Origin: an uncultured Coriobacteriaceae bacterium
Lineage (GTDB): Bacteria; Actinomycetota; Coriobacteriia; Coriobacteriales; Atopobiaceae
Length of the DNA stretch: 62,544 nt
Assembly: GCA_902786015.1 (NCBI GenBank)
Contig: CADAAU010000016.1
Location: 1-62,544 of the forward strand
Reading direction: 5' to 3'
In this document: positions 53,161-62,440 of the stretch, piece by piece
Numbering within the stretch: position 1 is the stretch's first letter
How the letters are laid out: each line of letters opens with the position of its first letter
The notes under the pieces: generated by a model
The model's database searches: none
What the model was told of the DNA's origin: nothing
The model's input: the letters and a program-made list of their open reading frames with translations, nothing else
Position numbers and translations under genes: made by a program

Positions 53161-54579
53161 TCAGCGTACAAAGATGTCACTTGCCGTCACTACCTTCAGG
53201 TCCGGAGCTCCCTCCAGCTTCTTGCGCGTACCGGCGCTAACGTCACCCTTTGTGAAGAGGTAGAAGTAACGTTCCTGCCACCCGCCTCGTATGAGCTCCG
53301 CGCGGTGCCTAAGGGTTTCTATGGCCTGCGTCTCGTCGAAGGCGCTGCGCCACTTGCACTCGCCACAGGCGATCTGGCGCGTGGTCGCGTTCGCGGCGAC
53401 GAGGTCGATGTCCACCTGTTCGCGCAACGCAGGGTCGGGTCCCCACCAGCGCCCAAACGACGTCGCCAAGAAGGGCAGCTGCGCCTCGCGGTTCTGCCTG
53501 GCCACCCACTCGCGGCACACGCGCTCGAACTGCGCTCCTTCGTATGTCGACAGGGATTGCCCGTTGCAGACCCCCATGGCCACGGCGCGACCGGCACCAA
53601 GCTCCACGGCCTCTGCCGACGGCCCGACGAAGCGATACCAAAAGGCGAAGAACGGGTCCGCTATCGAGTACAGGCTCCTGCGTGACGAGCCGGGGCTCTC
53701 GCCAAAGGGGACGCTTCGCTCGACGATCCCCAGGCTGAGGAGCGTCTTCAGGTATTGGCCAACCGACTCCCTCGCGACTCCGGCTCGCTCCGCTATGGCC
53801 TTGGGGACGGTCGCCCCATGTGCGATTGCCGCAAGCACGGAGTTGTATAGCGCCGGTTCCCGCAGCTCCTGCCTCAGCAGCATCGACGGCTCGCTGTACA
53901 GCAGGCCCGAAGTCCTAAAGAACAGCTTCATGACGTTCTGCTCGTATGAGAGGTCGTGGCTTATCTGCTCGAGGTAGTACGGCGTGCCACCGAAGGTCGC
54001 ATAGTACCGAAGGCACTCTTCTGGGCCCTCGCTTGGCAACATATGCATCGCGTCCCCATAGTCGAACGGCTTGAGGCGTATCTGCGCAGTGCGTCGTCCA
54101 AAGAGGGGGCTCTTGCTCCCAAGCACCTTGCCCTCCATGAAGCCCTCATTGCTACCGCACAGGACGAGACAGCAGTTCGTCTGCTTGAGCCCATGGTCGA
54201 TTGCGATTTGCAGGGCCGAGGGAAGCGAGGGATCCGCCGTCGCGGCGTAAGGGAACTCGTCGAAGACAAAGAGCAGGGGCTCCTGCTGCCGTGTCGCCTG
54301 GTCCGCCACGAATTCCAGCGCATCGACCCAGCTTCCGAATGCCCCGGCGGATTTGGGTATGCCAAACCTCGCGTATGCCGCCTCGGAGAAGCGCCTGAGG
54401 TTCAAAACGCTGCTCTCTTCCTGCGCCGTGAAGTACAGGGGCCTCTTGTCGCGCGAGAATTGGTCAAGCAGGGTCGTTTTCCCCACTCGGCGTCTGCCGT
54501 AGACAACGACCATCTGGAACCCCTCCTTGGTGTAGAGCTCTTCCAGCGTTTCCAGCTCGTCCACGCGTCCGACGAACAT
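53161..54579 (-). CDS. AAA ATPase with C-terminal DUF234 nuclease-like domain
   Basis: 472 residues from ATG 54579 (AGGGAGG upstream). Walker A VYGRRRVGKTTLLDQF near residue 28, Walker B EPLLFVFDEFPYAA near 120, a winged-helix region (AIAERAGVARESVGQYLKTL), then DUF234 with DIDLVAANATTRQIACGECK, which has the D...E-x-K spacing of PD-(D/E)XK nucleases. Intact and full length. Such ATPases are common in archaea and anaerobes, often in defence islands, with unknown role. Confidence 0.85.
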   Translation of the reverse strand: MFVGRVDELETLEELYTKEGFQMVVVYGRRRVGKTTLLDQFSRDKRPLYFTAQEESSVLNLRRFSEAAYARFGIPKSAGAFGSWVDALEFVADQATRQQEPLLFVFDEFPYAATADPSLPSALQIAIDHGLKQTNCCLVLCGSNEGFMEGKVLGSKSPLFGRRTAQIRLKPFDYGDAMHMLPSEGPEECLRYYATFGGTPYYLEQISHDLSYEQNVMKLFFRTSGLLYSEPSMLLRQELREPALYNSVLAAIAHGATVPKAIAERAGVARESVGQYLKTLLSLGIVERSVPFGESPGSSRRSLYSIADPFFAFWYRFVGPSAEAVELGAGRAVAMGVCNGQSLSTYEGAQFERVCREWVARQNREAQLPFLATSFGRWWGPDPALREQVDIDLVAANATTRQIACGECKWRSAFDETQAIETLRHRAELIRGGWQERYFYLFTKGDVSAGTRKKLEGAPDLKVVTASDIFVR

Positions 54580-54889
54580 CGCACCTCCCTATGAAGCCCC
54601 TTCTCTTGGTTACATATTAGCAGAGCTACGATTCTCTTAGCTACGATTCTTCTAACGATAGAATGACGCGCATGGTTCATCAACCTCACGCCCTGCCAGA
54701 TCGGCTCCCGTATGGACACGTTGGCAGGCGGCCCCTTGTCGCAGCGTCCCGAGAGCGATGTGGGACGCTTCGCTCGAGAAGCTGAAGGGCAAGGACGCCT
54801 ACCTGATACGCTCCGAGTTCAGCGCCGTCGCGGCGCTGTCCGGCTGCGGCATCGCATGCGCGTGGCTCCACTGGACATGTCGCTCGTGC

Positions 54890-55383
54890 GTTGAGCGTCC
54901 GCGAGCAAGGACACGGTCATCGACTACGTGTCCTACGTGCGGGATTCCTACCTCGTCTTCTCTATTTCCAACCACTTCGCCAAGTTCGCGGAACGCGAGA
55001 GCGTGCCCAAGTACTACTTCTCCGACAACGGCCTGCTCAATCTGTTCCTGTTCCAGAAGGACACGTCCCTTTTGGAAAACGTTGTGGCAGCCCATCTGCA
55101 TCGCCTGCACCCAGACGGCCTGTACTTCCTCAAGTCGCCGACCACGGGGATAGACGTAGACTTCTTCCTCCCGGACCTGGGCATGGCAATACAGGTCGCC
55201 TACTCGCTGGACGAAAGCTCGACCGAACGCGAGGTTGGCAACCTGATAAAGCTCGCAAGGGGCTTCGACCTTGCGCGCCGGTTCCAGATCGTCACGTACG
55301 GGGACGAGCGGTCGATTGAGGCCGACGGCATTGTGATCGACGTCGTGCCGGCATACAAGTTCCTGTTGCAACGAGGTGCTTAG
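54890..55383 (+). pseudogene. DUF4143 C-terminal half of a broken AAA ATPase
   Basis: Encodes VIDYVSYVRDSYLVFSISNH, YYFSDNGLLNLFLFQKDTSL, a nuclease-like TGIDVDFFLP and IVIDVVPAYKFLLQRGA. No start codon of its own; earlier parts of the same protein can be traced in other frames back to about 54760 (LEKLKGKDAYLI). Likely the other end of the gene that begins at 52392. Confidence 0.65.
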
Positions 55384-55554
55384 CAATTCCAACGGGGTGT
55401 CGTCGGGGCTCGACGACACCCCGTTCCATGCAGTCGGAATGTTTCATGTTCGCGAGGGTTCGCGAGGAGCCATTCCATGGACACGTGGAATGACGAATCG
55501 TCCTTGCCCTTGTGCAGAGCGCCTTCAGCGCACGACTGACAGGGACGATTGCGT

Positions 55555-55598
55555 CTGTAAAGTATTACAGCTACAATTGCTCCTGTAATACTTTACAG
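55555..55598. promoter_or_regulatory. HipB operator (two 16-bp inverted sites)
   Basis: CTGTAAAGTATTACAG at 55555-55570 and its exact complement CTGTAATACTTTACAG at 55583-55598, 12 bases apart and ending 4 bases before the hipB ribosome site (AGGAGG). Position and symmetry fit autorepression by the HipB/HipA complex. Confidence 0.75.
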
Positions 55599-55612
55599 AT
55601 AGGAGGCGCGCC

Positions 55613-55903
55613 ATGGAGGAGGCGGGGTCCGCCACGAGACTGGGCGCAATCGTGCGCCGTCGCAGGCTCGAGCTCGGGATGACGCAGGAGCAGCTCGCCC
55701 TGTCTGCCGGCGTGTCCCCAAAGAGCATAGTGACGCTCGAGACGGGAAGGGCGGCCGGCGTGCGCCTCGACAAGCTCAGGGCAGTGCTAGGCGCCCTCGG
55801 CATGTCGCTCTTCGTTGGCGCGCGTCCGAAGCGACACTCGACCTCCTACGAGCAGCTTTACGCGTCGCTGGTGCCTGAGGGAGGCGACGATGGCGAGGGG
55901 TAG
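55613..55903 (+). CDS. hipB: HipB-like XRE antitoxin
   Basis: 96 residues. HTH in GAIVRRRRLELGMTQEQLAL and GVSPKSIVTLETGRAAGVRL. ATG at 55613 with AGGAGG. Overlaps hipA by 14 bp in another frame, the usual antitoxin-toxin coupling. Binds the operator just upstream. Confidence 0.88.
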   Translation: MEEAGSATRLGAIVRRRRLELGMTQEQLALSAGVSPKSIVTLETGRAAGVRLDKLRAVLGALGMSLFVGARPKRHSTSYEQLYASLVPEGGDDGEG

Positions 55904-57176
55904 AAGGCTGCGGGTGCACATCTGCGGACGTCCGGCCGGCGTGCTTTCCAGGGACTCCAACGGCCTGCTCTCCTTTCATTACGATGGCGACTACCGAGGG
56001 CCGCAACTGTCCGTAAGAATGCCGATCGGCGACTCCAGCTATGGGAACAAAGTGCTCGTTCCGTATCTCGCGGGCCTGCTGCCCGACGCGGACTCGCAGC
56101 GGGAGGCAATCGCTTCGGAATATGGGGTAAGGGCGGACGACTACTTCTCCATGCTAGAGATCATGGGGCTCGACTGCCCCGGTGGCGTACAGTTTACGCC
56201 AGTGGGCAGGGATGACGAGGTTGGTCGCGAGTTCGCGTACGAGCCAGTCTCGGAGCACGACATAGCCGAGCGCCTTCGCGCCATACGCGGCAGCGGGGAC
56301 GAGGCGTGGGCGGCGCCAGGCGAGCACTGGTCGCTTGGCGGCAACCAGGGCAAGTTCGCGCTCGCCCTTCGCGAGGGACGCTGGTGCTCCTGCAGGGGAT
56401 CCGCGCCAACGACGCACATATTCAAGCATGGGGTGTCGGGCATGAGGCTCGAGGCGTTGGACGAATATGTTTGCATGAGGGCGGCGAAGGCGTGCGGCGT
56501 GCCAGCCGCCGAGGTGGATTATCGCCGCTTCGAGGATCAGCCCGCCCTCGTGGTGAGGCGCTACGACAGGGTCGAGACCCAGGACGGCACGGCTCGGATC
56601 CATCAGGAGGACATGTGCCAGGCGCTTGGATTCATGCCGAACAGGAAGTACGCCGCCGACGGCGGACCGTCCACGCGAGACGTCGTTCGCCTCCTCGGCG
56701 GCCTCAACAACCTAGGGGCGAACTTGAGCGCATTCACCAAGATCCTCTTCTACAACTGCCTCATATGGGGCATCGACGCCCATGCTAAGAACTATTCGAT
56801 ACTGATTGGGCACGGCGGACAGTTCGTGCTGGCACCCATGTACGACGTCGCGTCCGCCCTGCCGTACTTCCCAGGCCACTTCAAGGGCAAGCTCGCCATG
56901 TCCATCGGCGGCAAGAACCAGTACGGAAGAGTCAGCGCCGGAGCCATAAGGCGCTACGCCGGGGCGACGGAGCGTGAGGTCGCCGAGATATTCGCGGATG
57001 CCGGATTGACCGCCGACGACTGCTTGGGCATGATGGCCGACCTGGCGAAAATGGTTCCCAAGGCGATCGAGGAGGCCTTCGAGCTGTCCCCCCACATCAA
57101 GGGGGCGGAGACGCTCCGCGCCCGCATGGTGGAGCCGATAGCGGATAACTGCAGCATGATCCTTTCGGCACTGTAG
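55890..57176 (+). CDS. hipA: HipA-family serine/threonine kinase toxin
   Basis: 428 residues from ATG 55890 (GAGGGAGG upstream). N-terminal HipA subdomain (GLLSFHYDGDYRGPQLSVRM), the WSLGGNQGKFAL loop in place of the usual SLAGVQ-K motif, ATP-site LVVRRYDR, catalytic GIDAHAKNYSIL (the N-x-x-D/H-x-K-N type loop) and metal-binding MYDVAS. Complete and probably active; HipA kinases halt growth by phosphorylating aminoacyl-tRNA synthetases in studied cases. GC-rich, like the rest of the island. Confidence 0.9.
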   Translation: MARGRRLRVHICGRPAGVLSRDSNGLLSFHYDGDYRGPQLSVRMPIGDSSYGNKVLVPYLAGLLPDADSQREAIASEYGVRADDYFSMLEIMGLDCPGGVQFTPVGRDDEVGREFAYEPVSEHDIAERLRAIRGSGDEAWAAPGEHWSLGGNQGKFALALREGRWCSCRGSAPTTHIFKHGVSGMRLEALDEYVCMRAAKACGVPAAEVDYRRFEDQPALVVRRYDRVETQDGTARIHQEDMCQALGFMPNRKYAADGGPSTRDVVRLLGGLNNLGANLSAFTKILFYNCLIWGIDAHAKNYSILIGHGGQFVLAPMYDVASALPYFPGHFKGKLAMSIGGKNQYGRVSAGAIRRYAGATEREVAEIFADAGLTADDCLGMMADLAKMVPKAIEEAFELSPHIKGAETLRARMVEPIADNCSMILSAL

Positions 57177-57872
57177 CCCGCGCATATGCGATCTGAAGGC
57201 GTACGCGAAGTGGTCTGCGGGCTCGAAGGAACGCGTTGCATGGCTTTGGAAGCAAAGGTGATGCCATAGTACTGAGAATGGCCTTCTGACTCCTTGCATT
57301 GGGTTTGTTCCCTGTCTCCTCGTATGTTGTTGCCGCTCGGTTTCTGTCGATGCAACATACCCTGATATCGGACAAGACTGCAAAGGGCTGTTTGCATCAC
57401 CCCATGTAACCATGGAATGACTCCTCGCGTCCCTTGTTCGCTCTCACAAGGGACGCGAGGTTCCGGGCCAAACATATGAGGGACGACTCGTCTCGACGAG
57501 ACACAAGTTTACTGGGAACTCAGACAAATTGATGGGCCAAAAGTGGCAGCTAGCGGCAACCGCTCCTTAGCAAGGGGGCGCAGGGGTATGCGGACATTCA
57601 ACTGGGCGTTGGCAGCGGCTTTCGCCTGGATGGGCATACCACCATGCCGTTGCTTAATGGGGCTCAGATGGTCGGGAACGCCTTCCAATGGGTTTGCGTC
57701 GCGCTTCACCATTACGATACCGACATCGAAGCCTCTTCAACAAACGGCTCATTGGGCCCGAAGCCTCCGCGATCACACTAGTGACAGCAATCACCGCCAT
57801 TGGAGCCTTGCGTCCTATATCTGGCATGTTCGCACGATGCGCGAAGCACCTCCGCGGTATCGCAGGCCGGTG
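57177..57872. other. Gene-free gap between hipA and the zeta-like toxin
   Basis: Besides the hairpin at 57423-57460 I see no gene. A 67-codon minus-strand frame at 57509-57712 (HLSPIKQRHGGMPIQAKAAA) has fair composition but no start context or known family; possibly a relic. Confidence 0.35.
57423..57460. terminator. Hairpin CCTCGCGTCCCTTGT, copy 1
   Basis: Perfect 15-bp arms, 8-base loop TCGCTCTC. An inverted copy with longer arms and complementary loop is at 60681-60726. Confidence 0.65.
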
Positions 57873-58460
57873 CTACCTGGTGACGGGAAATGGCCTTAGG
57901 TCCCAGACGCCCGTCAGGCGGCTCACGTCCTCAAGACTCCAGAACTCGCTCTCAGCGGCGAAGAATTCCGATTTGCGCTTCTTGAATATCCGGAACGGCA
58001 CGTCGCCCGAGTTGTCGTACATGTGCATGACGTCGGACGCCTCTACAACACTTGAGATTAGGCTCAGCGCCCTGTAATAGCGAGTGCGCACCTTCTCCTC
58101 CGGCACGCCGTGCCCGCCCGACATCTCCCGCGCTCGGACACGCGCCACGTTGATGTCCGGGGACGCGGTAAGCACGTATATGCAACGCACGAAGTAGCCG
58201 CGCTCCCCTGCGCGACGCAGTAGCTCGAGGTTGCGCGGAGTCGAGAGAACTGTCTCGAAGGTAAAGTTCTCGCCACTGGCCAGAAGGCCCTCCCGGAGCT
58301 CCTCGGCCCGGACGGCGGCCTCGATGTCGGTGCAGTGCGTGGCACGCTTGATGTCGTCCGCGTTGACATAGGTGCCCCTCAGCTGTGCGAGGGATGTAAC
58401 CGTCGTCTTTCCGGAGCCGTTGGGTCCGGCTATGGCCATGACCTCAGGAAGCAACGACAT
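57873..58460 (-). CDS. Zeta-toxin-like P-loop kinase
   Basis: 195 residues from ATG 58460. Walker A AIAGPNGSGKTTVTSLA at residue 9, then NADDIKRATHCTD and GENFTFETVLSTPRNLELL, the substrate-side motifs of zeta/UNAG kinases, and later arginines in SGGHGVPEEKVRTRYYRALS. It overlaps the small upstream gene by 17 bp. Zeta toxins phosphorylate cell-wall sugar nucleotides; many solo relatives have unknown targets. Confidence 0.82.
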   Translation of the reverse strand: MSLLPEVMAIAGPNGSGKTTVTSLAQLRGTYVNADDIKRATHCTDIEAAVRAEELREGLLASGENFTFETVLSTPRNLELLRRAGERGYFVRCIYVLTASPDINVARVRAREMSGGHGVPEEKVRTRYYRALSLISSVVEASDVMHMYDNSGDVPFRIFKKRKSEFFAAESEFWSLEDVSRLTGVWDLRPFPVTR

Positions 58461-58638
58461 ACTCCTTGTGGCCGTCCGCGTAGAGCAGGTACGCCCTCTT
58501 TGTGCGCGCGTCATACTTGGGCAGGGGGACGCCGAGTATGAGCTTCTTCTCGTTGGCGCGTCTCACCGCCGCGGCGAACCTCCTGTCGAGCTCCTCGTCC
58601 TCCAGGCCGAACATTCTCTCGTCGTTTTTGTCCGACAT
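58444..58638 (-). CDS. Small partner (probable antitoxin) of the zeta-like kinase
   Basis: 64 residues, ATG 58638 with AAGGAGG. Acidic N-terminus (DKNDERMFGLEDEELDRRFA), basic middle and a compact end KYDARTKRAYLLYADGHKEY. Overlap with the kinase and matching size suggest an antitoxin; the sequence is not epsilon-like. Role inferred from position. Confidence 0.65.
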   Translation of the reverse strand: MSDKNDERMFGLEDEELDRRFAAAVRRANEKKLILGVPLPKYDARTKRAYLLYADGHKEYVVAS

Positions 58639-58767
58639 CCAAGCCTCCTTGCCTATGATAGTTCAATTGTATCAAAGGGCGAGGTTTTGTTTGCGCCAAT
58701 CGTACCGAGCGCCCGACGTGATGCGGGAACGATCGGAGTTTTTCTCAAAGCGCACTAGATAGAGGCT

Positions 58768-59301
58768 GTGTCTAACGTGGCTAGGCTCCTCGCGTCTCTT
58801 GCCAAAGAACTGTCGCTCTTCGAGGGCAGCGCGGAGCAGAAGCTGGCCCGCCTGCGCGCGGAGCTCGCGCTGCTCGCCGCGCGCTACGACGTCGTGGTGG
58901 CCAACCCGCCGTACATGGGCGGGTCCAACATGAACCGGTGGGTGGCGGGTTGGGTGAAGAAGGCGTACCCGTCGGCCAAGAGGGACATATGCACCTGCTT
59001 CATAAAGAGGGGCGGGGCGTACGTGAAGGAGAGGGGCTACGTGAGCATGATAACTGCCTCCTCGTGGATGTTTATATCGTCCTTCGAGCAGTTCCGCAAG
59101 GAGCTGCTGGCCTCCGGATCCATATGCTCTATGATCCAGCAATCGACGCATGGCTACGCCGGGGTCACGGTCCCGACCACCATGTTCGTGTTCGCGGACT
59201 CACAGCCGGGCATCGTCGGATCGTATATTAGGCTCGAGGACTTCGACCGCCCGCAGTGGCAGGAGGAAAAGACCTCAAAGAGCCCTACCATCTCGCGGTA
59301 G
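58768..59301 (+). pseudogene. Third PglX cassette, direct orientation, truncated
   Basis: Encodes LLASLAKELSLFEGSAEQKL, RYDVVVANPPYMGGSNMNRW, VSMITASSWMFISSFEQFRK and SYIRLEDFDRPQWQEEK, i.e. the conserved junction and proximal specificity part, then ends at 59301 with no LEALADP block and no tail. It cannot work alone. Compared with the other two cassettes its proximal part is different, so it would offer a third specificity half by recombination at R1. Confidence 0.8.
58881..58919 (+). repeat. Recombination repeat R1, third copy
   Basis: 39 of 39 bases identical to 45753-45791, same orientation; inverted relative to 48861-48900. Confidence 0.9.
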
Positions 59302-59563
59302 GTCGGCACATCGCTTTGCATACCTTCCTGCATGTTTCCTCCTTCGTCGTAAGCGGAGGCAACATTGAACTACGCACGCCCTTGGCCTTGGCATGCTGCC
59401 GACCGTTGAAAGGGGGTTCCACGACGACACCGTATGCCAACGCCTTCCTCGGCTGTATGGCTGGTCTGCCGGCTCTTGTATGTTTGGTGGCGGAGGGGAC
59501 GTTGAGCCCGAGTTCCCCTAGTATGGGTCTGGCCCTCCGCTTCACGTCCTCGTCTATGCGCAT
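59285..59563 (-). pseudogene. RelB/DinJ-type antitoxin remnant
   Basis: Begins MRIDEDVKRRARPILGELGL NVPSAT, the ribbon-helix-helix start of RelB/DinJ proteins, but the following residues (TKHTRAGRP...) do not continue the family pattern, suggesting a frameshift near 59490; VVEPPFN returns later. No toxin directly follows. The rest of 59302-59986 shows nothing else. Confidence 0.5.
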
Positions 59564-59986
59564 GGTGGCTATTGGCGCGGTCGATCCCGTCCTCGAAGTG
59601 TGGTTACGTTATATGTTCCGTACCCAGAGATGCAATTCATATCACGACGCCAGCGGATTCGCGGCCCCGGCGGAGGCACGGGAGGCCATATTCCGCTCCC
59701 TCACGGAACCCCTCTTTGCGGATTTGCTCGATGTCCGAGCTGCGCCGACGGGAAGTGAGCCGAAACGACTCGCGAGGAGAAGGCAGAAAGAACGATTCTT
59801 GGTTTCGTTGTATTAGGCAGCCAGACTGGCATATGAATGCTTCAGAGGTTTCGAAGGGGCTTCCTCCAAGTCACCCAGGATCGTTCTTTCACTCTTTTGG
59901 CTGCGATATCGCACAAGGCTACCACTCCCGCTAGGGGTTTCAGGGCCTGGCTGCCCCGGTATGCAGTTCTCGCTTGTGGCATGCAG

Positions 59987-60289
59987 TTATCGGTATCGGC
60001 CAAAGATCTCGTCATGCGTTCCCGTGCGCTGGAGGACCGCGACCCCGTCGCGTACGGCCCACACCAGGAGCCAGTCGCCCACGTTGCACACATGGCACTC
60101 GTTGGAGCCTGCCCACCTGCCCGAGAGCCTGTGCATATTGTGCCGACGCAGAAGCTCATCGCGCGCGGCGAGGTCATTCCGAGCTATGAGCTCGAAGACC
60201 TCGCGCAACGGCGCGACATCCCTGCGCCTTGCCATCGCCTTGTAGTCACGCTTGAAGCGCGCGGTGAACTCGAGGTCGAGGCGCGCCAT
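59987..60289 (-). CDS. YafQ-family (RelE-fold) mRNA interferase toxin
   Basis: 100 residues: FTARFKRDYKAMARRRDVAP, HRLSGRWAGSNECHVCNVGD, WLLVWAVRDGVAVLQRTGTH and DEIFGRYR. The late histidine/aspartate pattern of YafQ (here GTHDEIF) is present. It starts 3 bases after the stop of its antitoxin gene. Expected to cut mRNA on the ribosome. Confidence 0.88.
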   Translation of the reverse strand: MARLDLEFTARFKRDYKAMARRRDVAPLREVFELIARNDLAARDELLRRHNMHRLSGRWAGSNECHVCNVGDWLLVWAVRDGVAVLQRTGTHDEIFGRYR

Positions 60290-60292
60290 ACC

Positions 60293-60562
60293 CTACGCCT
60301 CCAGCGCCTCGACGAGCTCGTCGACGCTCCCAAAGCGCCTGCCCCCACCGTTGGCGAAGATTTCCTCGGTCTCGCGGATGGCCTCGAGGCTCGCGTCGTT
60401 GGGCTCCTCGTAGTTGAAGGAGAGGGGTATGCTGCCCGTCCGCGCCATCTGCGTCCAGAAGGCTCGGGTGGCGGAGGCGAGGTCGAGCCCGTAGCTGCGG
60501 GCGACCTCTGCCGCGCGGTCGCGCGTCGCCTCATCCACGCGCACTGCGTACGATACCGTCAT
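60293..60562 (-). CDS. DinJ/RelB-family antitoxin
   Basis: 89 residues from ATG 60562 (GGAAGGA upstream; the ORF to 60595 is not needed). Ribbon-helix-helix start MTVSYAVRVDEATRDRAAEV, the typical SATRAFWTQMARTGSIPLSF, and an acidic C-terminal toxin-binding tail. Operon with the YafQ-like toxin. Confidence 0.88.
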   Translation of the reverse strand: MTVSYAVRVDEATRDRAAEVARSYGLDLASATRAFWTQMARTGSIPLSFNYEEPNDASLEAIRETEEIFANGGGRRFGSVDELVEALEA

Positions 60563-60680
60563 GGTCTTTCCTTCCGATCCGTGATGTTTACGCATGTATT
60601 ATAACTTACCACACACGCAAACAGAGGACGGAGAAGGCAAATGCGCGGATTATCCGTAGGGTCGCTTGTGGCGCTGCCAA

Positions 60681-60726
60681 GGCTCCTCGCGTCCCTTGTG
60701 AGAGCGAACAAGGGACGCGAGGAGCC
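60681..60726. terminator. Hairpin GGCTCCTCGCGTCCCTTGT, copy 2
   Basis: Perfect 19-bp arms 60681-60699 and 60708-60726, loop GAGAGCGA. Just past the AlbA_2 gene stop. Loop and inner arms are the reverse complement of the copy at 57423-57460. Confidence 0.7.
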
Positions 60727-60735
60727 CTGTAAGTA

Positions 60736-62177
60736 CTAGGCGGGTGACACCACGTCCCTGTTTGTCTTGTAATACGCTGTTCGTCCGGCAACGCTCTTCT
60801 CCAAATAGCTATGATCGACCAGGTTGCCAAGTATGTGCTTGCGGAAATAGCTCGAATCGCTCAGTCCGATCGTCTGGGCAATGTCTTTGGCGGTACGCGC
60901 CGTGGTGTAGCAAGCAGATAGTATCGCCTCGTCATGGGTGCCTCCGTTTGGGACGGGGGCAAACAACAGAGCTGGCAGGTCCGTGCTCACGACGCCGCTG
61001 CCATACGTCAGGTCTGGGAGCACGAGCGTAAAGTGGTCTGATGTCGAGAAGATGAATGGCCGGTGGCTCTCGTCCACGTCTCGGTAGTCCTCCGCGACCT
61101 TGTCGAAACCTGTACCTGCTGCCTCCATTACGCCGCAGCACACGAGTACGCCGCGTATGAGCTCGTTGCGCCGCTTCGAGATGATTGACGAAAGGTCGTA
61201 TGTCCTCTTGAGGCACTCGCCCTGGAAGAAGCTTCCGGGCGACGATATCTCGAGTCGGTCGGCAAACATATCGACCTGGATTTGCGTGCCGTCAAGGAAA
61301 TAGTCTCGATGCGCCACCGCATTGATTACCCCTTCGAACAGCGCCCTTGCTGGGAATGCGTCTATGTCGATGCGAGACGACGACAGTTTAACAATGCCGT
61401 GGTTCATTCGTTGCCTAACAAATTCGAGCATATAGTCGATCGTCGAGGTGAGCGGTCCCGCGTAGCGGTTTACGGTAACGATACGCTCGCTTCCCTTGGT
61501 GAGTCCTGCGAACACCGAGCACTGGACAGACGTCTTTGGGTCGACGCAGCCGTCCCGGAAAAGGGTTGCTCCGTTGGCAAGCCGTCCCTCGGCATCAAAG
61601 AACCCGAGCGAACGTAGGGCCTTGTCGGTGAGCGACCGACCGTCGCCATGCACGCGATGAAACTCGATGAGTCCCTCGAAGTCTTCCCGCCTGTACTCCT
61701 GATCGGAGGGGAGCGTATCGTAGGCTGCATTGTGGCTCGCGATGCTCATCGATATGATTTCCTCGTAGGTTGCACCGTTCGTGAAACCCTCTCGACGCAT
61801 GTAGATAGAGGGAACGTTCTTGAACTTGAGGATGACCGGCCTGACTGGAGATTCGCGGACAGCAACGTCGAGTACATAGAGCTCTCGATTGCCATTGCGA
61901 TACCGCACGAACTCGACCTTATACGGCGGTCGCGGAGATACGTGCTGGTTGATCTGGTTGTTGAAGAAGTTTCGTTCCGAGTCCGCCTGTGCTCTGGTAA
62001 AGCCGATGAGTTTGTTCGTCTTGTCCTCCACGCCTATGTAGAGGTGTCCTCCCCGCGCGTTTGCGAAGCCGGCAATGCTCTTGAGCCAACCCTCAACGTC
62101 ATCGCGATTGAGTCTGGCCTTGCACTCTGTTTCGATTCCCTCATTACATCCCGGCTCACTATTTCCTCTAAGTACAT
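60736..62177 (-). CDS. AlbA_2 (Schlafen-type) transcriptional regulator with ATP-binding domain, frameshifted near its start
   Basis: Natural start is ATG 62177 (GAAGGAG upstream): MYLEEIVSRD, as in family members. The expected next part (ETECKARLNRDDVEGWLKSI, AGFANARGGHLYIGVEDK) is in another frame, so there is one shift around 62140-62150. After it the frame is open to the stop: FEGVINAVAHRDYF is the HATPase_c_4 N-box, and a winged helix ends the protein (ARTAKDIAQTIGLSDSSYFR). These proteins are regulators or defence-linked factors of unclear ligand. The shift may be real or a sequence error. Confidence 0.75.
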
Positions 62178-62294
62178 GGTCAGTCTCCTTCGCTATGGGT
62201 TCAGTGTGACTTCAATAGAACTTCACTATATACTTCAATTCTTCTTCAACAAATCGTGAAGCAGCTGTCGAAGTGCGTCGTCTTTCCCAATTTA

Positions 62295-62423
62295 TCCGGT
62301 CGCAAGAACGGCTTCGAGGTTCTTACGCGCCTGCATCGATACGCTCCCGACCTGCCGATTGACACCGACTTCGACAGCAACGTAAAGGTCAACTACGCCA
62401 AGTTCAAAGATGTCCTCGCATAG
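62295..62423 (+). pseudogene. Remnant of a second PglX C-domain
   Basis: Encodes SGRKNGFEVLTRLHRYAPDL, then after an internal deletion [13 protein letters not shown] and a TAG. These match SGRKNGFKAITYLHRYTPDL and [13 protein letters not shown] of the gene at 43397. About 55 residues between them are lost. Confidence 0.75.
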
Positions 62424-62440
62424 ATTGGGTGGGGAATACC

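Noticed and set aside
56712..57413. 233-codon minus-strand frame at the end of hipA
   Set aside because: Antisense to the HipA catalytic region; no domain.
59256..59816. 186-codon frame after the third cassette
   Set aside because: Composition and lack of motifs suggest a shadow of the RelB relic and junk; no start context.
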